Assembly (NCBI RefSeq): GCF_012489685.1
Contig: NC_080042.1
Location: 79,365,093-79,429,092 of the forward strand
Length of the DNA: 64,000 bases
Origin: Lotus japonicus
Lineage: Eukaryota; Streptophyta; Magnoliopsida; Fabales; Fabaceae
Reading direction: 5' to 3'
The translations under genes were made by a program, and so were the position numbers. The notes beneath the pieces were generated by a model that saw only the letters and a program-made list of their open reading frames with translations, had not been told where the DNA came from and made no database searches. Numbering within the stretch: position 1 is the stretch's first letter; each line of letters opens with the position of its first letter. Positions 44,877-55,786 of the stretch are shown piece by piece.

Positions 44877-46058
44877 ATGGGTGATAGTGATAGGATAAGT
44901 GATTTGCCTGATGAAATTCTATGTCATATTCTCTCATTTCTTCCTACTGAGATGCTTTTGCTACCAGCATTCTCTCAAAGAGGTGGGAAAAACTCTGCTC
45001 TGAAGTTTCTAGTCTAGACTTTGATGAGAATAGATTTTCTTAGTAAGTATTCCTCCTTTATTTCTTTTGTCTATAGGGTCCTTCTAATAAGAGGTTCCCA
45101 ACCCATCAATAGGTTTAGTCTTATAGTTGATAGGATCCATGAATTTTGTGATATCCATGCATGGCTACGGACAGCAATAAAATGCCAAGTTGAGAATCTG
45201 GAACTTGAACTAGTTTTACAATCAAAAGTGCCATTGATTATTCTCAATAGCCCAACCCTTGTTTTTTCTCAAGATCCAGTGTGTATCTTTTGATGCTTTT
45301 TCCTCTGTTCACCTTCCCTTACTCAAAACACTACATTTATATGATGTTGTGTTCTTAAACCTTCAACATTTTATGGAACTTCTTTATGGATGTCCAATTC
45401 TTGAAAATTTGGATATATCTTACATATTTTTTCAGAACTATTCAATTGATTCAATTGATGGGAATGTGAAAAGTCTACCGAAGTTGGTTAGTGTGACAGA
45501 TTTTTCCAACAACTTGTCTATCCCTCTAAAAGCTTTTGCTAATGTACAATTTATGCACATAAATAAGGTATGTATATGGAAAAAGAGATTTTGTTGAGTT
45601 TGTTATTTGTTTTCTTTATAGAAAATCTTGCTAATACTTGTTAAAATTTTAATTTTTTGTAGGTTGATGTAGACTTTCCTGTCTTTTCCAATTTAACTCA
45701 CTTGAAGGTTGAAGGCTATATTAAAAGGAGTTCTGTGCTCGATTTGCTCCCCCGGTGCCCTAAGCTTCAAAGTTTTGACTTTAATCTAGATTATCTTGAT
45801 GAGGTTTGGTCATACCCATCTTATGTTCCCAAATGCTTTGGTGTGCTTCGGGAATGTTTTTTTAGGTTTTTTTATGGAAGGGAATGTGAGGTGGGTTTTG
45901 CAAAATATATTTTGGAAAACTCACCATCATTATGTACCATGACAATTTCATTTTCATCTGCGTGGTATGGCCTAAATGACCAGACAGTACTTAAGTCAAA
46001 AGAAGAATTAGCCTCATGTTCAAAGATATCTCCAACGTGTAAAGTTATGTATAATTGA
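44877..46058 (+). pseudogene. F-box/FBD/LRR protein pseudogene, several frameshifts
   Basis: Starts MGDSDRISDLPDEILCHILS, a canonical FBD-type F-box. A 1-bp loss near 44950 shifts the frame (the other frame continues DAFATSILSKRWEKLCSEVS). Further shifts are needed near 45040 and 45265 to pass through INRFSLIVDRIHEFCDIHAW and VSFDAFSSVHLPLLKTLHLY. The LRR part ends at an intron (donor AAG|GTATGT near 45567, acceptor TTTTTTGTAG at 45661). The last exon reads FSNLTHLKVEGY and YILENSPSLCTMTISF, the FBD signature, and stops at 46058. At least three frameshifts make it a pseudogene. Normal family length is about 400-450 residues. Confidence 0.8.
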
Positions 46059-46330
46059 TGATGTAGCATTTTGGTTTTTTATATTTTGTAAATAGGTTTT
46101 GTAAATAGGTTTAGGTTTCTGTTATTATTATTGTTTTGTATCAAACTTAACATGGAAGAATTCTCTTATCATGGAAGAATTTTATTAACGTTGTGGCCCT
46201 TTAATTAAAGGAGCTTCAAATTCTTGAATTATTTATTTTACCTTTTAATCAACAATCTTGCTTTCCACGGGGAAACTGTGGTCCATTGCAAAATTATGAT
46301 TACGTCCATTGTAATTTGGGGAAATCAATG

Positions 46331-46699
46331 ATGAAAACAAACCCCGGCGCTAAATGCGTCAATGAATTTGAAGAAGGAGGAAGAAAAACACACCTCCCTT
46401 GGTTCCACTTTGGAATACAATGTTCATCTTCTGCACCTCAAGATCACTCACGTGGAGCTCACATAAGAATCAGTAAAGAAGCAGCAGAAGAAGAAAAGTA
46501 TGAAGGAGATGATCATACACCCGGGCATCCAGAGGATGATGAAGGATCTCTTCAAGCTGCTGCTGCACCTGTTGAAGCAACAAAAGCTGATCGCATTGCT
46601 CAACTGTACCTGTCTTCGTAGGAACTCAAGGAGTATGTTGAGGAGGAGGTCTCTACGATCAAAGAAGCTCTGTTCAAGATCATAGACAGAAATTCCTAA
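46331..46699 (+). pseudogene. Unrecognised acidic/coiled-coil fragment with an in-frame stop
   Basis: The frame KTNPGAKCVNEFEEGG leads to KEAAEEEKYEGDDHTPGHPE and ATKADRIAQLYLSS, a TAG at 46619-46621, and then in the same frame ELKEYVEEEVSTIKEALFKI to a stop at 46699. The continued heptad-like pattern past the TAG suggests a broken coding sequence. No family recognised; a transposon gag piece is possible. Confidence 0.3.
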
Positions 46700-49591
46700 C
46701 ATGAATTGTCCAAGTTAAGGCTTAAATATGACATTGAATTGCATACTACAAGTAGACATAACACTCAGCCCAAGGAAAACTACTGTCATAAATTGAGAAA
46801 AAGCATCTGAGCAAGAAAAATACTGGAAGTTGCATTTTTATGGTTAAAACTACGCTAAACAAATTTAATGGCACCAAAACTACAATGACATTGAAGCCAA
46901 TCTGGCATGCCTATCTAAGCATACAATGAACAATGCTTATGAATGAATTTAATTGCATTTTTATGCATTTTTTGTTGTTTTTTTTTTCCAAAATTTGGTT
47001 GTAATTTGGGGGAATGGAAACCCTTTTCTTCCTTGTATTTATTGAGCTCTTCCCCACTTTCTCTTATTGAGCTCTTCTTTGTGGTGTTGTGGAAGAAATT
47101 AGCGTGGTCGTAGGCTAAATTTCTTGTAGTGAATGAATATAATCCGATCATGAAGAGTATTTACATGTAGACTTCAACCAGTATTGGGTCATTGAGGCAT
47201 AAAAAAAATCAGTTTATTTCAATTATCATTGGTTGGACCATAGTATTAGAATTTGCCCTGTTTGGTGGTAAATACAAGATTCATGAACTAAAATTTGCCC
47301 TTTCAGTTTACCACAATCTTGCTCTGTAATTTGCCCTATTAGAATTAAGGTGAGTTTTCGTTCGTTTTTTATCCCTTTCGCTTCGTAGAGCATTTTTAGA
47401 CATGATAGGACAAGTCCCAAGCTCAATTCGAGCCACATTGCTCTGACCAAGAATCGTTTTTCCAGAAAATCCATTTCTTTGTTGGAACGTTACAGAGCAA
47501 CCCATCACAAATTGGAAGTTCCTTTAGCTAATTAGAACTTATATGAAGCTTTTCTATTGATCAGAATGCTTCGACTTAGTCTGTAATAGGTTCCCCCAAT
47601 TTCCAATTTCAAGAGCTTTCGAGAATCACTTATAGGAGCTTAGCCAGAGCACTTAGGCTTCAATTGAGCATTCAGAATCACTTATGGAACCTTAATGAAG
47701 CTGTTTGGATAGTTGGAATGTCTCGACTTACTCTCTATAAAGAATCCCCAATTTTGAATTTCTGCTTCTCGAAAAATCACTTCTGGAAATCTAATTTTTG
47801 AACCTGGACTTAAATTGACTTCCTATAATCACTTAAGGGACTTATTAGAAGCATGTTTGACACTTAGAATTGATCAACACACTCAGAATTAGAAAACCCC
47901 AATGTTGAATTTGAAACTCGGCTTAAGTAGCTTAATTCTGTAATTGGCTTATACCTCTGACCTAATTGACTTATTATAATCACTTATGGACTAAATTGAG
48001 ACTTAGGAACAAGCTGGAAATAGACTTTGAATCAATTTGGCATTTTACCTTAGTTAAAGTGTAATTATATAACCAAGAATCACTTAAATAAGAAGCCAAA
48101 CAAGCTCTAAATGCAAAACTGTTTTTATATGTTGAACATCTTAATAATTGGAATTTTTGGGCACTGGTTTGGTAATTTTTGGATGAGTAGATGATTTATG
48201 GTGATTTTTGGACTATTAAGATGTTATTATGGTTAATTTAAATATTAGCTTATGGTAAAATAATTTGTAAAGTATTATTTTGAACTATCCAGAGACTTAT
48301 TAAAGCCTTAGAATCAATTTTATGAGGTTGGATTATTTTTAGGAAATAATTGTACTATTTTAGCTAATTAGTTGAATTATTTTAACTATAAAGGGTAAAA
48401 TGGTAATTTCACATTCATTGGTACTTTTATAATTTTACCATTTCAGAAGGACCGTTATGAGATTAGTAATTTTATAAAGGACTTAGTTTGAAATTATGAT
48501 AATAGATCCTCTTGATTAATAATTACTAAATAAAGAAAGGACTAAAAGAATAATTGTATAAATATAAGGGTATTTTGGTAATTTTGCATTGGGTTTTTAA
48601 TAAAAGAGAATCATAATCCAAAAGAATTAGACACATGAAATTTCCAGAATGACTTTCCTCCCACGCCTCTTTCTGGCTGACAAGTGTCACAACCAGAGAG
48701 ACTTTCACACATTAATTATACAAATCAATGTTCCTCTAATTTGTCACCTATTAAATTGTCACCTATTAAATGCCTCTCCCAACTATAATTCATGCACCTA
48801 ATGTGAAAAAGAATATTCCATGAAAAATTCTATTATGTTTTTTTATTCAAATCTGTAGGTGAATATTGGAGAATTAAGACAGTTATAATCAAATAATTAA
48901 AAACAAACCCATATAATAATTCCGGTTTGAATATTGTAACAACCCTGATTTTAATTTTTTTAAAAAAAGGAACATACAGCCGTGCTTTGACAATTTACAA
49001 TGGCTGAAAGTTTTAATCATCTTAATAATATTGACTTAATTTGAGGAACGCGTGTAATGAATGAAAAGTCAAGCCGTACAAACAACCATTCTTATCTGCC
49101 CATGAATACATTTATTTCAATTAAAATAAATCAGATTGGTTATGAAACGTAATTATTTCGCTAAATGTTAGGAACGTAATTAATGTATACAGAAGCAAAC
49201 GAAATTAGTCTGTTTTTTTTATTAATTATAATTTTCCAAATCAATTTTATTGATTATGACTATTCAACAAATGCCGATGAAGAAAGGTTAATTAGAGTAA
49301 ATCAAGGCCGAATATTGATTGATTTAGCACTATCATGGAAAAAAATTTCGAAATTGACATAAATTATAACATATTCTAAACGCATTTATTACTGATTTGT
49401 GTGAATGGAATTAAATGTATATAAGGAAAATTGTTGATCGCTGCATTTATTACTGATCAATCATTGGGAAAAAAATTCAAATAGTGAACCCTACTTTCAG
49501 ACTATATATACCCCCTCATGTGATATTTCTCCTCCATCATTCCCAGCATTTTCCATCATTCCTTGCATATTTCAAATTAACCTTTTTTCTG
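46700..49591. other. Non-coding, AT-rich DNA with LTR-like text
   Basis: No convincing gene. 47220-48150 has the repetitive 'CACTTATGG...CTTAATTG' texture of a degenerate LTR region. CTGACAAGTGTCACA.CCA occurs at 48676 and again at 50366, so about 100 bp of related sequence lies on each side of the first RPA-like gene. Confidence 0.4.
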
Positions 49592-50365
49592 ATGGCTTCA
49601 AGAATCGACGATCTGGCCAAGATAGATGCCTCCAAAGAAACTTGGACAATTGTTGCGAAGGTCAATCATCTATGGCTAAGTCCGAGCCTATATGGCTCAA
49701 AGCTACCCTTTTCAATGGACATGATACTAATGGATGACAAGGTATAGTTTAGTTTTTTTTTTTGAATCAGTCAGTTTTAATGTATTTTTTGAATGCATTC
49801 ATAAATTTCTTAGTTTGTTTATTTTTAAAATTTCAGGGCTGCAAGATTCATGCTACTGTTAGAAAGACTTTGATTTATCGATTTCAGTCTTTGCTAACTG
49901 AAGGAAAAGTGTACCAGATTTCCTACTTCGGTGTTGGCGAAAGCGGACGTGATTTTCGCCCAACCGAGCATCCATTCAAGATCAACTTTGATATTCAGAC
50001 TTTTGTACGCCTACTACCTAACAAGGCTATCAACATAACGCCGTACGCTTTTGTTCCACTTGCTGACATAATTTATAAGGACCTTGATACATCATTTCTT
50101 ATAGGTATTACCTCTTCCGTAGCCTCTTGATTTCTTCAATAATAGTTATTAATTTTTCTTACATTTTTTTTACTTTTTTTCACCAGATGTAATTGGAATT
50201 ATCACGGGAGCAAGTGGAGAACAAGAGTTCGAAAAAGATGGTACTAAACAGAAGAGGATAACAATAGAGCTTTACCAAGATGGGTACACCTCATGTTCTT
50301 TGCTTATTCAAATCATCGATCCTAATTTTATTATCGATGCACTCTCATCCCACCCCCCTCACTGA
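49592..50365 (+). CDS. RPA70-like OB-fold protein (replication protein A large-subunit-like), three exons
   Basis: Exons 49592-49741, 49837-50104 and 50187-50365 with GT-AG borders and matching phases. The product (about 196 residues) starts MASRIDDLAKIDASKETWTI and includes KGCKIHATVRKTLIYRFQSL, YQISYFGVGESGRDFRPTEH and ITGASGEQEFEKDG. This is the first OB fold and linker of plant RPA1-like proteins, which bind single-stranded DNA. It is far shorter than RPA1 (about 600-900 residues), stopping soon after the second OB fold begins. Such short RPA-like genes are common in plant Helitrons. Homology with the second copy ends at CTTTGCTTATTCAAAT (50313), so the last residues are probably foreign. 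Confidence 0.7.
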
Positions 50366-50639
50366 CTGACAAGTGTCACAGCCACAACAATTCTCACAAA
50401 TTTATTAATTGCATTGATTTCCCTATAATTTGGTTTGGTTGTCCCCCATTAAATGTGATTTTCAAAATCATTTCCTATAAATCAACCTTCTTATTGCTGA
50501 TTTCATCACATATTCAAAATGTGTTTTTGCCATCCTTTTTCTGCAAGTATGAAGGTCAACCTCCTCATATCAAAAGGTATTTTTTCGCACTTTTTATTCA
50601 ATTGACATGTTACATCTGATTTGGTTCCGTTAACTAATA

Positions 50640-50880
50640 CTGAGTTGTTGTGTTTTTCAATTGTAGTTGATGATTGGCAACAAAATGTATTGAAAGTTGT
50701 TAAGGAGGAAAAATAAACTTTTGAAAGTTGTCAAGAAGGAGAAGATATGATGAATAGAAAGTGACGATAAATTTGTTATCCAAGTAGAACAAGAATGAAG
50801 ATTTGTGAAGGAGGAGAAATAAGCTTTCCGTTCATGGTTCTCATATTTGTTATTCAAGTAGAACAAGAATAAAGATTGAT
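50640..50880. repeat. Short direct repeats of an AAGTTGTTAAGGAGGA type
   Basis: TGAAAGTTGTTAAGGAGGA and TGAAAGTTGTCAAGAAGGA lie close together (50689, 50718). Near 50782 and 50857 the phrase CAAGTAGAACAAGAAT recurs. The text looks like decayed coding sequence, but no frame is recognisable. Confidence 0.4.
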
Positions 50881-51289
50881 GATAAACCATCTCTCTTTTG
50901 ATACTGTTTTTTACATTTCAAGTTAGTTTTGACATTTATTTTTGTTTTTGTTACCAGGAAACGGAAAGTGTTTGGATTTATGTTTTGCATATTAGTTTTC
51001 AAGATTTATTAATAAATTACGGTTTAAATTTACAATTGCTTCTTTTATGATTATATGTTATTATTTTAGATGGATTCAAATCTTTCATTCTACCCGTGTT
51101 TATTTTCCCTATAATGAACGAGTCTCTGCTTTGAAATACAAGATATATATTGAGGCTGTGTAATTTTATATACTTACAAACATTTTTTATTAATTTCCAT
51201 CATTTCAGAGCATCAGCGACATATATTCTTAAAATACATAATTTGCGTGTGTGGAAAATCAATGAATAAAGCTGATGGTTTTGCATCAT

Positions 51290-52900
51290 TTCTTTGATTT
51301 AAAATAATTTCCATTTTTAGAATGGAAAAAAACATTTAAAAGAATTAATTACTTATTAAATTCAAAAGCTATCTATTTAAGAAAATTACTATTCGAAATT
51401 AATTTTTAATTTCCTTACATAAACAACTTAACTATAGTAATTTGTAGTTAACACACAAATGATCTAATAAATGCTATATGGAATAAAAATTGTATTCGTT
51501 TTCTTTTTAAAAACCTCATTTAAAACAATTAATTACATTTTAATACAATAATTATTTCGTTTTTCCAGTCAATTATTGCTATAATAATTTTTTAAAACCC
51601 CATGTAAAATAATTAATTAAATTTTAATTCATTGATTATTTATTTTAGGAAATTAATATTCGAAATTAATTCATTAATTCCTTCAATTTTCTTATATAAA
51701 TGAATTAATGGCGTGAATAAGTGCAAATATGTTTTGAAATGATTTCTTTTTTTAAAATGAAAAAAGAAAGTTTTAAATAATTAATTACTTATTAAATTCA
51801 TTAGCTATCTATTTAAGGATATTACTATTCAAAATAAATTATTTATTTCCTTCGAATTCCTTATATAAACCACTTAATTATATTAATTTGTATTTGCACT
51901 CATAAAAGACATTAAATGCTATATTCGTTTTTTTAAAACCTCATTTTAAATAATTTATTACATTTTAATGCATTGACAATAATTTTAAGGAATTATTATT
52001 CGAAATTCATTGATTAATTGCTTCAAATTCCTGATGTAAATAAATTAATGACATGAATCGCGTTTTCTTTGATTTAATATAATTTCCATTTTTAGAATGG
52101 AAAAAAACATTTTAAAAAATTAATTACTTATTAAATTCAAAATCTATCTATTTAAGGAAATTACTATTCAAAATTAATTTTTAATTTCCTTCAATTTCCT
52201 TACATAAAAAACTTAACTATAGTAATTTGTAGTCAACTCATAAAAGATCTAATAAATGCTATATGGAATAAAAGCTGCATTCGTTTTCTTTTTAAAAACC
52301 TCATTTAAAACAATTAATTACACTTTAATGCAGTAATTATTCCGTTTTTCCAGTCAATTATTGCTATAATCGTTTTTTTTTAAACCTCATGTAAAATAAT
52401 AAATTAAATTTTAATTCATTGATTATTTACTTTAGGAAATTATATTCGAAATTAATTCATTAATTCCTTCAATTTCCTTATATAAAGTAATTAATGATGT
52501 GAATAAGTGCAAATATGTTTTGAAATAATTTCTTTTTTTAAAATGAAAAAAAAAACGTTTTAAATAATCAATTACTTATTAAATTCATTAGTTATCTATT
52601 TAAGGAAATTACTATTCGAAATTAATTTTTAATTTCCATATATAAACAACTTAATTATAGTAATTTGTAGTCAACTCATAAAAAACCTAATAAATGTTAT
52701 ATGGAATAAAAGTGAAATTCGTTTTCTTTTTAAAACCCTTATTTAAAATAATTAATTACATTTTAATGCAAGAATTATTTCGTTTTTTCAAGTCAAATAT
52801 TTAGCAAAATTTTATGCAAGTTTTTCAAAATTATTTGAACTTGGAAACAATCAAACATCAAATATGTCAAATCATATGTCTATAGATAATTTTTAGCCAA
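51290..52900. repeat. AT-rich higher-order tandem repeat (A-B-A-B)
   Basis: TCTTTGATTTAA.ATAATTTCC occurs at 51291 and 52066, a 775-bp period. Within each period a shorter, related unit starts at about 51742 and 52515. All four share words such as AATTACTTATTAAATTCA, CTATCTATTTAAG, ATTACTATTC and TATATAAA. The array separates the two RPA-like genes. No coding potential. Confidence 0.8.
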
Positions 52901-52975
52901 ATGGAACATCAAATATGACATATCATTCCATCTATTTTCCAGCACTTGATATCTTTGAAATTAACCTTTGTTTTG

Positions 52976-53695
52976 ATGGCTGCCAGAATCAACGATTTCG
53001 CCATAATCGATGCCTCCAAAGAGAACTGGACTATTGTTGCAAAAGTCAATCGTTTATAGCTAAGTTCGAGCTTATATGGTTCGAATCTCCCCTTTTCTAT
53101 GACCATGGTTCTTATGGATGACAAGGTATAGCATTTTTTTAATTACTCGCCCTGTTTTAATATCATTTTTTATGGTTGGTAAATCTCTTATCTTTTTTAC
53201 TTTTAAAATTCCAAGGTTGTAAGATTCATGCTTCAGTTAGGAAGACTCTGATTATCGATTTTAGTCTTTGCTAAGTAAAGGACGTGTATATTATATTTCA
53301 TTATTTGGTGTTGGTGAAAGCGGTCGTGATTTTCGTCCAACCTCGCATCCATTCAATATCGACTTTGATATTCATACTTCTGTACGATTGGTTCCTAACA
53401 AGGCTATCAACTTAACCCCATACTCTTTCATTCCACTTTGTGACATAATGTATAAGGACATTGATACGTCATTCCATAGAGGTATAAACCCTTTTGTAGC
53501 CTTTTTATTTTTTGAACAATAGTTCTTCATTTTTTCCTTACATTTTTATTTGTCTTTGACCAGATGTAATTAGAATTCTCACTGGAGCAAGTGGAGAACA
53601 AGAGTTTGAGAAAGATAGTACAAAGATCAAAATGATAACTATTGAACTTGACCAAGATGGGTACACTCAATGTTCTTTGCTTATTCAAATAACAA
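52976..53695 (+). pseudogene. RPA70-like OB-fold pseudogene
   Basis: Paralogue of the gene at 49592. It starts MAARINDFAIIDASKENWTI and has the same intron positions. Defects are an in-frame TAG at 53057-53059 (CGTTTATAG where the other copy has TGG) and a 1-bp deletion near 53252 in the second exon (ACTCTGATTATCG). Downstream the frame reads GVGESGRDFRPTSHPFNIDF and TGASGEQEFEKDSTK. Homology with the first copy stops at TTATTCAAAT (53688). Just after comes CCCCGGGG and, 8 nt later, CTAG followed by T (53716-53720), which might be a Helitron 3' end. Confidence 0.8.
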
Positions 53696-53734
53696 TATTC
53701 CCCGGGGTAAAAACGCTAGTAAATAATCAAAAGG

Positions 53735-54476
53735 AAATTTAAGAAAATTAAAATTGGTTTGCTCTCTGACTCCTCACGCATGCGCTGGGAAATACCTACG
53801 CTCATGCTTATCTTGGCGAGCATGTCACTTAAGTGGTAAAGCCTCTGACTTGGTACGCATGAGCGGCCTAAAATATGCGCTCAAGCGTGACCTATCAGAC
53901 GCGACTTAAACCAGCAGGCGCGTTCTTAGGTTTCAAACCTTCTTCTTTTTCCCTGCTTCTGCGAACCAAAACCCATTTCTCCCCCATTTTCAAAACTTCA
54001 TTCCTAGGTCTCTAAACTTGTTGGTTGTTCCATTAGGAGCAAGAATTGGAGTCCTTAGTTCTCCTTTACTCTTTCATCTCTCAATTTCTCAAGGTAAGTC
54101 TACTTTTGCTCCTCTTTTCTTCTTCTTGAGAAATTGGTAGAAACTTGCATGTGGTAGGTTTTGGGTTGAATTGTTGGACTGAGTTGGAAGATTATTGATA
54201 GGAATGATGGATTGAATTAGGTTAGGTTACCCATTTGCATGATTGCTTTGATTTTGAACTATGCATGTCAAGTGTTCGATAAAATGCCTCTTTGAAATTC
54301 GCATGTTTTAGGCATAATTATGAGTTGGTTGTTATTGATTGTTGATTTATATGTTGTTAGCAACTCATAGACATGATTTTGCATGGTTTGATTCTAGAAT
54401 TTTGGAAATTTTGCTATTTGCTATTTTGGTAGGAATTGACTAAGTTTTCATTTATGGTTTGTGCATTGTAGGCATT
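53735..54476 (+). mobile_element. Transposon leader region with CATGCG palindromic words and a leader intron
   Basis: From GAAATTTAAGAAAATTAAAA this region matches 59600-60256 in the same orientation. Its first 170 bp repeat ACGCATGAGCG and its inverse. A CT-rich leader follows, with a likely intron: donor CTCAAG|GTAAGT near 54093 and acceptor GCATTGTAG at 54471, just before the coding start. Confidence 0.65.
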
Positions 54477-55786
54477 ATGGGAAGAACAAAGGGAGATGCT
54501 TCTACTTCTGGAACCAAGAAGAGGCCAAGGAGGCAAGCTCCTTTGAGACCATCTAGGCCCGAGACGGGTATGGAGAGGGAACCAACACCACCCCTTGATC
54601 CGGATAGGTTCCGCACTCTCTATTGTGAGCAGTTCTATAACAGGACTGTTTTGCCAGGATCAATGATTCATAAGAGAGCGGTTGATTGGTTGCCCAACCA
54701 AGATCCTTGGGGCATTGGTACTGAGATCCACCGGAGGAAGTAGAATGTGAGATTGTTGAACCCGGTGGCACAGGGGTGTGGGAACATGGTTAGAGAGTTC
54801 TACGCCAACGCCATGATTCGGAAGAACTCTTATGGGATTAGGCCGGACAGTCGCTCTTCCATGTTCCGGGGTAATTGCATTCTATACACTGATGATCAGG
54901 TGAGGGAGTATTTGCAGGTGTTGACTCCTAGGAGGGAGGTGACTGTGCTTGGGGTGGACCACATTTCTTATCACTCCTTGATGGCGAGCATCCCTTATGG
55001 GGAGATTCTTGTTGAGATTGCTGTTCCTGGGGCCGCTTGGGTGTTTACTGAGCATCGGAATGGGACGATAGAGTACAGGTTTATCCCCAGGGCTTTGCTG
55101 ACTCCTTTAGCTCGTGTTTGGGCTCATTTTTTGCAGGATACTGTGGTCCCATCATCCAATAAGACGGAGATCCGTGCTGAGTTGGCTCTTTGTATTTTCT
55201 GCTTGATCAAGGGATATCCCATTGATGTCCCTCGCATTGTTGCCTGGAGGATTCATCAGGTGGTCAACATTAAGCAGAGGAAGAAGGGGTTGAGAATGCC
55301 TTACCCCAATTTGATCACCGGCATGATTCACCACCAGCTGCGTTTGGAGGAGCCCATGATTGAGCTAGAGGTTAAGTTGTCTCCTTTGTTTACTATTTTG
55401 AAGGCCCAGGATGTTTATCAGAAGCAGACCTCGGACAGTGAAGTTACTTGGCCCGCATGGCGGCTGGAGAGGTCTTGGCACCCAGATCTAGAGCTAACTC
55501 TAGGGCCAGAGCTGCACGAGCGGAGGGAGCACAGGAGGATATTCCTCAGTATGCCTTGGACATTATGGCTGGCATGGGACGCCAGTTTACCAGGATGGAT
55601 AATCTGCATCATAATGTGGATTTGCTTTGGGCAGCTAGTGGTTATGAGGCGGCTGACTATCGGCCGAATCTTCCGATGAATGAGCTAGAGCTCCGGTTCG
55701 TTGGGATGAGCCTAGGAGGTGTTGATGGTGCTGGAGCCAGTGGCAGTGGGACAGCTATGGAGCAGGATGATAGAGATGAGGAGTGA
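54477..55786 (+). pseudogene. 'Putative plant transposon protein' gene, one stop and one frameshift
   Basis: The start MGRTKGDASTSGTKKRPRRQ, right after the leader intron acceptor, begins a basic N-terminus. The body contains NPVAQGCGNMVREFYANAMI, HISYHSLMASIPYGEILVEI, FLQDTVVPSSNKTEIRAELA and LCIFCLIKGYPIDV. This order is characteristic of the 'putative plant transposon protein' domain common in legume genomes, often with retroelements. A TAG at 54741-54743 probably replaces a Trp codon (EIHRRK-stop-NVRLL). A frameshift near 55450 moves the C-terminal part (RANSRARAARAEGAQEDIPQ to MEQDDRDEE-stop) into another frame. About 435 residues would be normal length. No reverse transcriptase is nearby. 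Confidence 0.7.
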
